A stretch of 64,000 nt of DNA, from positions 31,568 through 95,567 of the forward strand of contig LWDI01000069.1 in assembly GCA_002083475.1 (NCBI GenBank), in the 5' to 3' direction. The notes under the pieces are model-generated. The model was not told the DNA's origin, searched no databases, and worked only from the letters and a program-made list of their open reading frames with translations. The position numbers were made by a program, and so were the translations under genes. Positions 43,665 through 52,879 of this stretch are shown piece after piece (the stretch's first letter is position 1; every line of letters begins with the position of its first letter). This stretch comes from Proteobacteria bacterium SG_bin5 (GTDB lineage: Bacteria; Pseudomonadota; Alphaproteobacteria; Sphingomonadales; Sphingomonadaceae).

Positions 43665-44654
43665 ATGCGCAATCGCACGCCCGTTCCCGCGGCCGATCGG
43701 CCGCCGCTCCCTGAATTCACCCCCGTCCCGCGCAAACCGCGCCATGATGGCTGGACGCCCGAACGGCAAAAGGCGTTCATCGCGGCGCTCGCCGATACCG
43801 GCTCGGTCAGCCGCGCGGCGGCGATGGTCAATATGGCGCAGACCAACTGTTACACGCTGCGCCGCGCGCCCGGCGCCGAGAGTTTCCGCAAGGCTTGGGA
43901 CGCGGCGCTCGATTTCGGGCTGCAGCGCTTGAAGGACATCGCCTTCGAACGCGCGATCGAGGGCTATCTCGTCCCCGTCTTCACCGCCGGCAAGCTCCAC
44001 GGCTTCCGCCGCAAACATAATGACGCGCTGCTGATGTTCTGCCTGCGCCATTATGGGCAAGACGCGCGCGGTCGGCGGACGACGATCGATTATTTCACCA
44101 CCCGCGCCGATCATCGCGGCCGCGTGCGCGCGATCGAGAGCGAGCCGGTCACCGATCACACCCGCGTCGATCGCGTCGTGCAACAGGAGGCGGCGGGGGC
44201 GCCGATCGCCGATCTGGTCGAATTCGAAGGGGTCGAGCTCGATGCCGAGGCGCAGGCGGCGATCCAGGCGGCGCTGATCGCCTGCGCCGCGCGGCGTGAC
44301 GCGGCCGAGCGGCTCGATCCGCCGCTGGACGCGAGCGAGGCGGCGGCGGCCGATCCCGACGCGGTCTATTTCCCGGCGCGCGATTTCGGTGCGGTGCTCG
44401 AGCCCGGCTGCGAGGATTGGGAACCCTTTGTCGAGGGCGAAGCGCCGTGGGAGGCTTTGGGGCGGGCGGACACAGTTGACCGTGATCGACCAGGCGCCCC
44501 CCTTGGCGCCCCCCGCTTGGCCTTGCGCGCCGCACCCCCTAACAAGCGGCGATGCGCTATCTCCGCCCCGTTCGCTTCGTCGATACCCCCGTTGGCGCCG
44601 AGCCCGTCGCGCGGCTCGCCGGCGGCTTGCTGTGGTTCGCCGCGCTCGAGGTGA
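43665..44654 (+). CDS. terminase-small-subunit-like HTH protein
   Basis: A 329-residue protein. The N-terminal part DGWTPERQKAFIAALADTGS with SRAAAMVNMAQTNCYTLRR is a helix-turn-helix of the phage terminase small subunit type, followed by FRKAWDAALDFGLQRLKDIA. The same pattern occurs in the TerS-like gene at 60291. The rest, after residue 110, is less distinctive. The last 34 residues read into the folP start (103 bases overlap) and are Pro/Arg-rich, so the true C-terminus could be earlier if a frameshift or sequencing error is present. Not in a phage context here. Confidence 0.6.
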   Translation: MRNRTPVPAADRPPLPEFTPVPRKPRHDGWTPERQKAFIAALADTGSVSRAAAMVNMAQTNCYTLRRAPGAESFRKAWDAALDFGLQRLKDIAFERAIEGYLVPVFTAGKLHGFRRKHNDALLMFCLRHYGQDARGRRTTIDYFTTRADHRGRVRAIESEPVTDHTRVDRVVQQEAAGAPIADLVEFEGVELDAEAQAAIQAALIACAARRDAAERLDPPLDASEAAAADPDAVYFPARDFGAVLEPGCEDWEPFVEGEAPWEALGRADTVDRDRPGAPLGAPRLALRAAPPNKRRCAISAPFASSIPPLAPSPSRGSPAACCGSPRSR

Positions 44655-45640
44655 TCGCGGTCGCGGGCGGGCGGCGGACCGATCAGCGGATCGTGCCGGT
44701 GGCCGAATGGGACGCGTTCCTCGCCACGCTCCCGGCGCGCGAGGCGGAGGCGGCGGCGGCGACCTTCGCCCGGCTCACCGCGCCGCGCGGGCCGCTCGCG
44801 CTCGGCGAGCGGGTGCTGCGCTTCGATCAGCCGCATGTCGCGGGCATTTTGAACGTGACGCCCGACAGTTTCTCCGACGGCGGCAAGCACCGCGACGATC
44901 CCGAAGCCGCCGCCGCCGCGGGCTTCGACATGATCGCCGCCGGCGCCAGCCTCATCGATCTGGGCGGCGAATCGACCCGGCCCGGCGCGCCCCTGGTGTG
45001 GGAAGGGGACGAGCTCGCCCGCGTCGCCCCGGTGGTCGAGCGGCTGGCGAAGACGGCGGCCGTCTCGATCGACACGCGCAAGGCGGCGGTGATGGAAGCC
45101 GCCCTCGCGCGCGGCGCGGCGATGGTGAACGACGTGTCGGCGCTCGCCTGGGACACGCGCTCGGCCGAGATCGTCGCGCGGGCGGGGGTGCCGGTGGTGC
45201 TGATGCACTCGCCCGAGCCCGCGAAGGGCCCGCATGGCGGCGCGGGCTATGGCGACGTGCTGATCGAGGCTTATGACTTTCTCGAGCGCCGCATCGCCTT
45301 CGCGGAAGCCGCCGGGATCGATCGGGCGCGCATCATCGTCGACCCAGGCATCGGCTTCGGCAAGAGCCTGGCCGATAATCTCGCGCTGCTGAATGGCCTC
45401 GGCCTGTTCCACGGCCTCGGCTGCCCGCTGATGCTGGGGGCGAGCCGCAAGCGGCTGATCGGGGCGCTTTCGGGCGAGGCGCCGGTCGCGGCGCGGCTCG
45501 GCGGCTCGGTCGCGCTCGCGCTGATCGGCGCGCAGGCGGGGGCGCAGCTGCTGCGCGTCCATGACGTCGCGGAGACGGTACAAGCGCTGAAAGTCTGGCG
45601 GGGCTTGCGGGATGCCGCGCTCACGCCACGGTTGGGCTGA
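44552..45640 (+). CDS. folP: dihydropteroate synthase
   Basis: A 362-residue enzyme joining p-aminobenzoate to 6-hydroxymethyl-7,8-dihydropterin pyrophosphate in folate synthesis. DHPS motifs are GILNVTPDSFSDGG (residues 98-111), LIDLGGESTRPGAPL, and IIVDPGIGFGKS near residue 265. The barrel is normal, but an N-terminal extension of about 90 residues (including the WFAALEVIAVAGGRRTDQRI stretch) precedes it; most DHPS proteins are about 280 residues. This extension may be lineage-specific. No other fol genes are adjacent. Confidence 0.92.
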   Translation: MRYLRPVRFVDTPVGAEPVARLAGGLLWFAALEVIAVAGGRRTDQRIVPVAEWDAFLATLPAREAEAAAATFARLTAPRGPLALGERVLRFDQPHVAGILNVTPDSFSDGGKHRDDPEAAAAAGFDMIAAGASLIDLGGESTRPGAPLVWEGDELARVAPVVERLAKTAAVSIDTRKAAVMEAALARGAAMVNDVSALAWDTRSAEIVARAGVPVVLMHSPEPAKGPHGGAGYGDVLIEAYDFLERRIAFAEAAGIDRARIIVDPGIGFGKSLADNLALLNGLGLFHGLGCPLMLGASRKRLIGALSGEAPVAARLGGSVALALIGAQAGAQLLRVHDVAETVQALKVWRGLRDAALTPRLG

Positions 45641-45709
45641 GAAAGGCTTCGCCGCGCAACACGCGCCCGCCCCGCCCGTTGATGCCTCCCCGAGCCCGAG
45701 GAGGCCAAA

Positions 45710-46657
45710 ATGTTCATCCACAATAAGCGCCTGCAATATACCGTCCGCGTCGCCGAGCCCAATCCGGCGCTCGCCTCGCTGCTGCTCGAGCAGTTCGGCG
45801 GCCCCGATGGCGAATTGGCGGCGGCGATGCGCTATTTCACCCAGGGCCTGGGCGACGAGGATCCCGGCCGGCGCGACCTGCTGCTCGACATCGCGACCGA
45901 GGAGCTGAGCCATTTGGAAGTGATCGGCTCGATCGTCGCGATGCTCAACCGCGGGGTGAAGGCCGAACTCGCCGAGGCGAGCATGGAAGAGGCCGAGCTC
46001 TACCGCGCGATCAACGCGGGCGGCGACAGCCACACCCAATCGATCCTCTATGGCGGCGGCCCCGCGCTCACCAATTCCTCGGGCGTGCCCTGGACCGCGG
46101 CCTATATCGACAGCCGCGGCGACCCGACCTGCGACCTACGCTCGAACATCGCGGCGGAATCGCGCGCGAAAATCATCTATGAGCGGCTGATCAACATCAC
46201 CGACGATCCCGGCATCAAGGAAGCGCTGGGCTTTTTGATGACGCGCGAGATCGCGCACCAGAAATCGTTCGAAAAGGCGCTCTATGCGATCGCCGACAAT
46301 TTTCCGCCGGGCAAGCTGCCGGGGGTGGCGGCTTATGCCGATGTTTATGTGAACACTTCGCAGGGCGAGGGCGACCGAACGGGGCCGTGGAACCAGGGCG
46401 ACCAATGGCAGCGGATCGACGATCTGGCGCAGACTTTGCCGATCGACGGCGGCTCGGGTCATGCCGAGGTCCAGCTGTCCCCCGGGCAAAGCGCGGTGGT
46501 CGAGGCGATGGCGGCGCGGCTCACCTCGGACCCGACGGCCGATCCCGTGACCGGCGCCGATCTGGGCGCGGGCCCCGGCGCGGGTCGGACGAGCGACGCG
46601 GATCACGGCGGCGCGCGGGATATGCGCGACGCCAAGCAGATGGCGCAGGCGCATTAG
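45710..46657 (+). CDS. manganese catalase
   Basis: A 315-residue non-haem di-manganese catalase decomposing hydrogen peroxide. The Mn ligands lie in a four-helix bundle: Glu in LLLEQFGGPDGELAAAMRYF, the ATEELSHLEVIG helix (Glu, His), AESRAKIIYERLI, and TREIAHQKSFEKAL (Glu, His). A disordered Gly/Asp-rich tail of 50 residues follows the catalytic core. It is the KatN type that is common in Sphingomonas. Ribosome binding site GAGGAG lies about nine bases upstream. Confidence 0.95.
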   Translation: MFIHNKRLQYTVRVAEPNPALASLLLEQFGGPDGELAAAMRYFTQGLGDEDPGRRDLLLDIATEELSHLEVIGSIVAMLNRGVKAELAEASMEEAELYRAINAGGDSHTQSILYGGGPALTNSSGVPWTAAYIDSRGDPTCDLRSNIAAESRAKIIYERLINITDDPGIKEALGFLMTREIAHQKSFEKALYAIADNFPPGKLPGVAAYADVYVNTSQGEGDRTGPWNQGDQWQRIDDLAQTLPIDGGSGHAEVQLSPGQSAVVEAMAARLTSDPTADPVTGADLGAGPGAGRTSDADHGGARDMRDAKQMAQAH

Positions 46658-46774
46658 GGGCGGTAGCGCCCCCCGCCGCGCCGCGCGTCGTGTTTAGGGC
46701 AGGCGGTGGCATCAGCACGGTCGCGGCGCGATCATGGCTCGATCCGAGGGGGCGAACTATGCGATGGCGGCACG

Positions 46775-47929
46775 ATGCCCGACCATGACCCCCTCGATGC
46801 CTTCGCCGCCGCCCGGCGCGCCGACGACGTGCTCGCCGTGCCGATGGATGGCGAGACGATCCCGATGATCCTCGGCCACCGCGCGGTGCGCGAGGCGGCG
46901 CGCGATTGGGAACGCTTTAGTTCGGACGCGCCCTTCCGCGTCCCCATTCCCGCCGAGGAAAGCGTCCGATCGGTGCGGCAATTGCCGATCGAGGCCGACC
47001 CGCCCGTCCACAGCGCGTTTCGCGCGCTGGTCAAACCCTTTTTCATGAAGCCGGTGCGGCCCGATTATGTTGCGCGGATCGACGCGCTGATCGCCGCCGC
47101 GATCGACGCGGCGGCGGCGCGCGACAGCGTCGAGATCGTCTGCGATTTCGCGCTGCCGATCCAGTCGCGCGCGCTCACCTATTTGCTCGGCATGCCCGAG
47201 GCGGCCGCCGAGGAATGGATCGGTTGGGGCACGCACGTCTTCCACGATGGGCATGACGGCGCGGCCAAGGGCGTGGTGCTCGAGGACTATATCCGCCGCG
47301 CGATCGCCGCCGCGCGGGGGTCGAACGGCGAGGATTTCTTCGCGGCGATGACGCGGATGGAAGTCGACGGCCGTCCCCTCAGCGACGACGAGATGCTCGG
47401 CATCGCCAACCTCACTTTCGCCGGCGGGCGCGACACGATCATCAACAGCATCAGCCGGATCATCGGCTATTTCGCGGCCCACCGCGAGGCGCTGGAGCGG
47501 ATCGGCACCGACCCGCAGCGCACCGCTTTCGCGGTCGAGGAGTTCGTTCGCGTCATCAGCCCGCTCACCCATATCGGCCGCGTCTGCCCGGCGCCGACGC
47601 AGGTCGGGCCGGTCGCGGTGCCCGCGCAAGGGCGCGTGTCCTTGTGCTGGGCATCGGCCAATTATGACGAGCGCGTTTTCGCCGAGCCCGACCAGATCAA
47701 GCTCGACCGCGCGCCCAATCCGCATCTCGGCTTCGGCAGCGGCATCCATAATTGCCTGGGCTCGGCACAGGCGCGCGCGATCCTGCGCAGCTTGATCGGC
47801 CAATTGTTCCGGCGGACGAGCGCGATCGCCATCCTCAGCGAAACCCGGCAATATGAGCGCTATGCCGAGCAGCGCCGCTGGGTCGGCTATGAAGAGCTTA
47901 GGGTCCGGCTGGAGGGCAAGGCGGCATGA
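46775..47929 (+). CDS. cytochrome P450
   Basis: A 384-residue bacterial P450 monooxygenase, cytoplasmic and soluble. The haem loop FGSGIHNCLG carries the thiolate ligand Cys327, the ExxR motif is EEFVR (Glu256/Arg259), and the I-helix AGGRDT (216-221) contains the oxygen-activating Asp-Thr. Substrate unknown. No ferredoxin or reductase gene is adjacent. The gene overlaps the amylase start by four bases (ATGA), an unexpected operon partner. Longer upstream frame to 46706 is not supported by homology. Confidence 0.93.
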   Translation: MPDHDPLDAFAAARRADDVLAVPMDGETIPMILGHRAVREAARDWERFSSDAPFRVPIPAEESVRSVRQLPIEADPPVHSAFRALVKPFFMKPVRPDYVARIDALIAAAIDAAAARDSVEIVCDFALPIQSRALTYLLGMPEAAAEEWIGWGTHVFHDGHDGAAKGVVLEDYIRRAIAAARGSNGEDFFAAMTRMEVDGRPLSDDEMLGIANLTFAGGRDTIINSISRIIGYFAAHREALERIGTDPQRTAFAVEEFVRVISPLTHIGRVCPAPTQVGPVAVPAQGRVSLCWASANYDERVFAEPDQIKLDRAPNPHLGFGSGIHNCLGSAQARAILRSLIGQLFRRTSAIAILSETRQYERYAEQRRWVGYEELRVRLEGKAA

Positions 47930-49488
47930 GAAAGTCCATCGGCCTGCTGGCCGCCGCGCTGCTCGCCATATTGCCCGGCTCTGGCCCGGCACGCACCGCG
48001 CCCGAGCGCCCTGAACTCTTCTACCATATTTTCGTGCGCAGCTTCGCCGACAGCGATGGCGATCGGCAGGGCGATTTGAACGGCATCCGCGCGCGGCTCG
48101 ATTATCTGCAAAGCCTGGGGGTGACGACGGTGCTGCTGACGCCGCTCTACCCCTCGTCCTTCTACCATAATTATTTCGCCGACGATTTCGAAGGGATCGA
48201 CCCCGAGTTCGGGACGATGCGCGATTTCTCCGCGCTGGTCGCCGACCTCCACGCGCGCGGAATGAAGATCATCCTCGATCAGGAAATCCAATATGTCACC
48301 GGCGCGCACGCCTGGTATCGGCAGTCGCACCAAAAGCCCGGCGGCGCCTTCGACGGGTTTCTGCTTTATAAGGACGCCAGCAATCGCGAGGCGGTGCCGA
48401 CGCTGACCGCGAGCAACGATTATTTGGTGTGGCCCAACCAGCGCCAACAGATTTTCACCGTCAACCTCGCCGAGCCCAAGGTGTGCGCCTATTTCACGCG
48501 CTATCTGAAAAATTGGCTCGACCCGAACCAAGACGGCGATCCGCGCGACGGCGTCGATGGTTTTCGCATCGACCATATGATGGACGATCTCGACAATCGC
48601 GGCGCGCTCACCAATTTGTTCGGCGATTTCTGGGTGCCGATGCTGGCGGAGCTGCGCGCGCTCAACCCCAAGGTGCAGGTAATCGCCGAGCAAGCCGATT
48701 GGGGCGATGGCGAAGCCTTTTTCACGCGCGGCAAGGTCGATCGCGTGTTCGCCTTCCCGATCTGGCGCGCCGCGCATGATCTCGACGCCGCCGCTTTCGC
48801 CGCCGCGATCAACCGGTCGAACGACCTCATGACCGCCGGGCGCGATCAGCTCGTCTTCATCGAAAATCACGATACCGACCGCTTCGCGAGCGGCCCCGGC
48901 ACCACCCCGGCGATCCGCCGGCTGGGCGCGGCGATCACGCTGCTCACCGGCTGGACGCCGAGCCTTTATTACGGGCAGGAGATCGGCATGGCCGGCACCA
49001 AGCTCGAAAATCCGGGCGCGAACGCCGATGTCGCCGACATTCCGCGCCGCCAAGCCTTTCGCTGGGTGGCGGGTGCCGGCGCGGCGGGCAATGCCGGGTG
49101 GTATTGCGCCGCGCGCGACGCCTATGACGCGCCCGATTGCCGTTCCTCGGGCGACGCGCTCTCGGTCGTGGGCCAGGAGCGCGACCGCGCCTCGCTGCTC
49201 AACGCCTATCGCCAGCTGAGCGCGCTACGGGCGCGGACCCCCGCGCTCGCCCGCGGCGCGACGCGCGTCGTCGCGCAAAGCGCCGATCTGGTGCTGATCG
49301 AGCGCGCCACGCGCGATGACCGCGCGCTGATCCTGTTCAACTTCGGCAAAACCGCGCAAGCGATGACGCTGGCGGCGCCGGCCGCGCTCACGCGGCGCTT
49401 CGGCGATGCCACGCTGCGCCGGGACGCCCAGGGGACGAGCCTTAGCGCGCCACCCTATTCCGCGACCGTTTGGACACGATCGCCCTGA
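47926..49488 (+). CDS. secreted GH13 alpha-amylase-family enzyme
   Basis: A 520-residue glycoside hydrolase with a signal peptide (about residues 1-23, cleavage after ARTA). Catalytic triad of GH13: nucleophile Asp216 in GFRIDH, acid Glu255 in VIAEQADW, and Asp316 in ENHDTDR. Conserved region I reads ILDQEIQYVTG instead of DxxxNH, so the usual His is absent. Residues about 350-420 carry the PSLYYGQEIGMAG segment and a Cys-bearing insert (WYCAARDAYDAPDC). Likely periplasmic. Substrate could be alpha-glucans or oligosaccharides. It overlaps the P450 stop. Confidence 0.9.
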   Translation: MRKSIGLLAAALLAILPGSGPARTAPERPELFYHIFVRSFADSDGDRQGDLNGIRARLDYLQSLGVTTVLLTPLYPSSFYHNYFADDFEGIDPEFGTMRDFSALVADLHARGMKIILDQEIQYVTGAHAWYRQSHQKPGGAFDGFLLYKDASNREAVPTLTASNDYLVWPNQRQQIFTVNLAEPKVCAYFTRYLKNWLDPNQDGDPRDGVDGFRIDHMMDDLDNRGALTNLFGDFWVPMLAELRALNPKVQVIAEQADWGDGEAFFTRGKVDRVFAFPIWRAAHDLDAAAFAAAINRSNDLMTAGRDQLVFIENHDTDRFASGPGTTPAIRRLGAAITLLTGWTPSLYYGQEIGMAGTKLENPGANADVADIPRRQAFRWVAGAGAAGNAGWYCAARDAYDAPDCRSSGDALSVVGQERDRASLLNAYRQLSALRARTPALARGATRVVAQSADLVLIERATRDDRALILFNFGKTAQAMTLAAPAALTRRFGDATLRRDAQGTSLSAPPYSATVWTRSP

Positions 49489-49525
49489 GGCGCGACCGGC
49501 GGATGCGGGATTCGAGCGATCCGCC

Positions 49526-50941
49526 TCAAGCCGCCGTATCGATCCCCAGTTCGCCCAGCTTGCGGTAAAGCGTCGAGCGCCCGATCCCCAGCCGGCGCGC
49601 GACTTCGGTCATCCGGCCGCGATAATGGCCGATCGCCAGGCGGATCACATCGGCCTCGATCTCTTCCAGGGGGCGCAAATTGCCGTCGGCGCGGAACAGG
49701 GTGACGCCGCCGCTCGCCGGGGCGCTCACCGGCTCGCCCGGGCGGCGGTTGCCGATCGCGGCGATTTGCGGGAAATCACCGGTGGTGAGCGCCGCGTCGT
49801 CGCACAGCACGGCGGCGCGGAACAAGGCGTTCTGCAACTGGCGAACGTTGCCCGGCCAATCATAGCGGCCGAGCAAGCCGAGCGCTTCCTCGGTGATCCC
49901 GATCGGGCGCAGTCCCGGCTGCTGGGCGATGCGCGCGAGCAAATGGCGGGCGAGCGCGGGAATATCGCCCGCGCGCTCGCGCAACGGCGGGATCGTCACC
50001 TGGACGATGTTGAGCCGGTAATAGAGGTCTTCGCGGAAATTGCCCGCCTCCACCTCGTCGGCGAGGCGCTTGTTGGTCGCGGCGATGATGCGCACGTCCA
50101 CTTCGCGGGCGTGGCGCGCGCCGATCGGCAGGACTTCGCCCGTCTCGATCACGCGCAGCAATTTCACCTGTGCCTCGAGCGGCATTTCGCCGATCTCGTC
50201 GAGGAACAGGGTGGAGCCATCGGCCTGGGCGAAGCGGCCGATCTTGCGCTCGAACGCGCCGGTGAAGGCGCCCTTTTCATGCCCGAACAGCTCGGATTCG
50301 ACGAGGTTGGCGGGGATCGCCCCGCAATTGACCGCGAGCATCGGCTGGCGCGCGCGCGGGGAGGCGGCGTGGATCGCCTGGGCGACGACTTCCTTGCCGA
50401 CCCCGCTTTCGCCCTCGATCAGCACCGCGACGCGCGCGCGCGCCGCCTTGGCCGCGATCGCAAGCGCCGCGCGGAATTGCGGATCGGCGCCGACGATCTC
50501 GTCGAACCCCAAGGGGGCGGCGATCTTCTCGGTCAAGGGGCGGAGTTCGCCCGCGTCGGGCGCGCGCACCGCGGCTTCGAGCGCGGCGAGCAGCCGTTCG
50601 GGGGCGAGCGGCTTCACCAGGAAATCGGTCGCCCCGGCGCGCATCGCGCCCACCGCATGCGCGACCGAGCCATTGGCGGTGAGCACCAGCAACGGCAGCG
50701 CCGGGCGGCGCGCTTTCAACTCGGCGATCAGCGCGCGCGCCTCGGCCTCGCCGCCCCAATGATCGAGCAGGATCGCGTCGAGCATCATCCCGTCTTGCGT
50801 GCCGAGCGTCGCGATCGCGGTTTCGGCGTCGCCGGCGAAGATCGTCCGCCAGCCCCCACGCGCGGCGAGCGCGGCGACGAGCCGGCGCTGCGCCGGTTCG
50901 TCGTCGATCAGCATCAGCATCCGCTGGCCACTGCGCGTCAT
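49526..50941 (-). CDS. NtrC-family sigma-54 response regulator
   Basis: A 471-residue transcription activator. Receiver domain residues 1-120: acidic pocket Asp13/Asp14, phospho-acceptor Asp60 in AILLDHWGG, Thr in LVLTANGS and Lys in FLVKPL. The sigma-54 AAA+ domain (about 145-380) has GESGVGKE, LFLDEIGEM and the sigma-54 contact loop GAFTGA. A Fis-type HTH ends the protein (TEVARRLGIGRSTLYRKL). No histidine kinase gene is adjacent, so it is an orphan here. The receiver after Asp60 lacks the usual Met-Pro. Confidence 0.93.
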   Translation of the reverse strand: MTRSGQRMLMLIDDEPAQRRLVAALAARGGWRTIFAGDAETAIATLGTQDGMMLDAILLDHWGGEAEARALIAELKARRPALPLLVLTANGSVAHAVGAMRAGATDFLVKPLAPERLLAALEAAVRAPDAGELRPLTEKIAAPLGFDEIVGADPQFRAALAIAAKAARARVAVLIEGESGVGKEVVAQAIHAASPRARQPMLAVNCGAIPANLVESELFGHEKGAFTGAFERKIGRFAQADGSTLFLDEIGEMPLEAQVKLLRVIETGEVLPIGARHAREVDVRIIAATNKRLADEVEAGNFREDLYYRLNIVQVTIPPLRERAGDIPALARHLLARIAQQPGLRPIGITEEALGLLGRYDWPGNVRQLQNALFRAAVLCDDAALTTGDFPQIAAIGNRRPGEPVSAPASGGVTLFRADGNLRPLEEIEADVIRLAIGHYRGRMTEVARRLGIGRSTLYRKLGELGIDTAA

Positions 50942-51090
50942 GCCTGTCCCCATTGTCCAATTTCAGGCCGATGTTTTAAGCGCTTGGCGGTAAAAACGGG
51001 CTTAAGCGCCGGTTGACGCGGGCGGGGACTTGGCGGCGGCGCAAGGCGCCGTTAAGGTTTCCGCGCATCGGGCATCCAAAAGGGGCTAAA

Positions 51091-51219
51091 ATGGCCGGGA
51101 ATGGCGACATCCAGACCAATCGCGCGACCTATGACAAGGTGCTGACGCTGCTGAAGGTGGGCGGGGGCGTGATGGTGGTGGTCGGGCTGATCGTCGCCGC
51201 GATCCTGGCGGCGCGCTGA
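51091..51219 (+). CDS. aa3-type cytochrome c oxidase subunit IV
   Basis: A 42-residue single-helix membrane protein: MAGNGDIQTNRATYDKVLTL then a hydrophobic stretch ending AAILAAR. This is the short bacterial cox subunit IV (PF07835). In Sphingomonas-type genomes it precedes pntA, as here (five bases to the next start), although its functional partner is the aa3 oxidase. ATG follows AAAAGGGGCTAAA, with GGGG as ribosome binding site. Confidence 0.85.
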   Translation: MAGNGDIQTNRATYDKVLTLLKVGGGVMVVVGLIVAAILAAR

Positions 51220-51224
51220 CGATC

Positions 51225-52346
51225 ATGAAAATCGCGGTCCTCAAGGAGCAAGTCATTGGGGAGCGCCGCGTCGCCGCCACCCCGGAGACGGTGAAGAAGC
51301 TCGCCGGGCTCGGCGCCAGCCTCGCGGTGGAGGCGGGCGCGGGCGAAGGCGCTGCGATCGCCGATGCGGCCTATGCCGAGGCGGGGGCGACGCTGGGCGA
51401 CCGCGCCCAGGTGCTGAGCGGCGCCGAGATATTGCTCGGCGTGCAGGGCCCCGATCCGGCGAGCCTGGCGGGCGCGGCGCCGGGCGCCTGGCTGGTCGCG
51501 ATCCTCAACCCGTTCGGCGAGCGCGCGCGCGTCGACGCTTATGCCGCGGCGGGGATCGAGGCGCTGGCGATGGAATTCATGCCGCGCATCACCCGCGCGC
51601 AATCGATGGACGTGCTTTCGAGCCAGGCCAATCTCGCGGGGTACAAGGCGGTGCTCGACGGGGCGGCCGAATATGGCCGCGCCTTTCCGATGATGATGAC
51701 GGCGGCGGGCACGGTCTCGGCGGCGCGCGTGTTCGTGATGGGGGTGGGGGTCGCGGGGCTCCAGGCGATCGCGACCGCGCGGCGGCTGGGCGCGCAAGTC
51801 TCGGCGACCGACGTGCGCGCGGCGACCAAGGAGCAGATCCTCTCGCTCGGCGCCAAGCCGATCTTCGTCGAGGCGGTGAAGGGCATCGAGGGCGAGGGCG
51901 CGGGCGGCTATGCGACCGAAATGTCCGACGAATATAAGGCGGCGCAGGCCGAATTGGTCTCGGCCCACATCGCCAAGCAGGACATCGTGATCACGACCGC
52001 GCTCATCCCCGGCCGCCCCGCGCCGCGGCTGGTGAGCGACGCCCAGATCGCCTCGATGCGGCCCGGCTCGGTGATCGTCGATCTCGCGGTCGAGCAGGGC
52101 GGCAATGTCGAAGGGTCGGTGCCGGGCGAAGTGGTCGAGCGCCACGGGGTGCGGATCGTCGGCCACCGCAACGTGCCGAGCCGCCTCGCGGCGGACGCCT
52201 CGGCGCTTTATGCGCGCAACCTGTTCAATTTCCTGGCGGCGTTCTGGGACAAGGACGCCAAACGCCCCCTGCTCGACGCCGAAATCGGCGACGCGATCCG
52301 CCTGACCAAGGACGGGCAAGTGGTGAACCCGAGGTTGTTGGGGTGA
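51225..52346 (+). CDS. pntAA: NAD(P) transhydrogenase alpha subunit part 1
   Basis: A 373-residue soluble NAD(H)-binding domain I of proton-translocating transhydrogenase, which makes NADPH at the expense of the proton gradient. It opens MKIAVLKEQVIGERRVAATP and has the Rossmann dinucleotide motif FVMGVGVAGLQAIATARRLG near residues 170-189. The alpha subunit is split into pntAA and pntAB, the alphaproteobacterial arrangement. A 750-base insertion separates the two parts here. Confidence 0.95.
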   Translation: MKIAVLKEQVIGERRVAATPETVKKLAGLGASLAVEAGAGEGAAIADAAYAEAGATLGDRAQVLSGAEILLGVQGPDPASLAGAAPGAWLVAILNPFGERARVDAYAAAGIEALAMEFMPRITRAQSMDVLSSQANLAGYKAVLDGAAEYGRAFPMMMTAAGTVSAARVFVMGVGVAGLQAIATARRLGAQVSATDVRAATKEQILSLGAKPIFVEAVKGIEGEGAGGYATEMSDEYKAAQAELVSAHIAKQDIVITTALIPGRPAPRLVSDAQIASMRPGSVIVDLAVEQGGNVEGSVPGEVVERHGVRIVGHRNVPSRLAADASALYARNLFNFLAAFWDKDAKRPLLDAEIGDAIRLTKDGQVVNPRLLG

Positions 52347-52363
52347 TTTTGGGACGGACCCCC

Positions 52364-52496
52364 AAGCTCCTCCCCCATAGGGGGAGGGGGACCATTCGCG
52401 CAGCGAATGGTGGAGGGGTATCGCCCTCTATCCGCCGGGGACACCCCTCCGTCAGCCGCTCGCGCGGCTGCCACCTCCCCTTACAGGGGAGGAGCT
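52364..52496. repeat. palindromic element inside pnt operon
   Basis: A 133-base inverted repeat bounded by AGCTCCTCCCCC and GGGGAGGAGCT, with internal hairpins around CCATTCGCGCAGCGAATGG and CAGCCGCTCGCGCGGCTG. Same design as the element before hisA at 15547. The last bases GGGGAGGAG form the ribosome binding site of the DUF559 gene. Confidence 0.85.
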
Positions 52497-52498
52497 GA

Positions 52499-52879
52499 GT
52501 GCTGAATGGTCCTGAAAGCACGCAGCGCCGTTCGCGCGGATTGCGTCGGCAGATGACGTTGCCCGAGCTGCTCCTCTGGCGCGAGCTTCGCCGCCAATCC
52601 TCGGGCTTCAAGTTCCGCCGGCAGCATCCGGCTGGTCCCTATACGGCCGATTTTTATTGCCACGAGGCGCGGCTGATCGTCGAAGTCGATGGCCAAGCGC
52701 ATGGGCGCGGCGATCGGCCCGCCAAGGATAGCGCCCGCGACGCTTGGTTCGACGCGCGACGTTTCGCCGTGTTGCGCCTGCCGGCGACGGCGGTACTTCG
52801 GGATTTGGAAGCCGCCCATGCGCTCGTCATCCAAACCGCGCGTGAACGCATCGCGCGATCGCCCGAGTCGAAGGCATGA
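52499..52879 (+). CDS. DUF559 endonuclease-like protein
   Basis: A 126-residue protein of the DUF559 family, a Vsr-like PD-(D/E)xK nuclease fold. Diagnostic sequence is LRRQMTLPELLLWRELRR, FKFRRQHPAGPYTADFYC and IVEVDGQAHG. It starts with GTG, with GGGGAGGAG contributed by the palindrome seven bases upstream. It is translationally coupled to the HicB-like gene. DUF559 proteins are common in Sphingomonas, often beside repeats; function not established. Confidence 0.85.
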   Translation: MLNGPESTQRRSRGLRRQMTLPELLLWRELRRQSSGFKFRRQHPAGPYTADFYCHEARLIVEVDGQAHGRGDRPAKDSARDAWFDARRFAVLRLPATAVLRDLEAAHALVIQTARERIARSPESKA

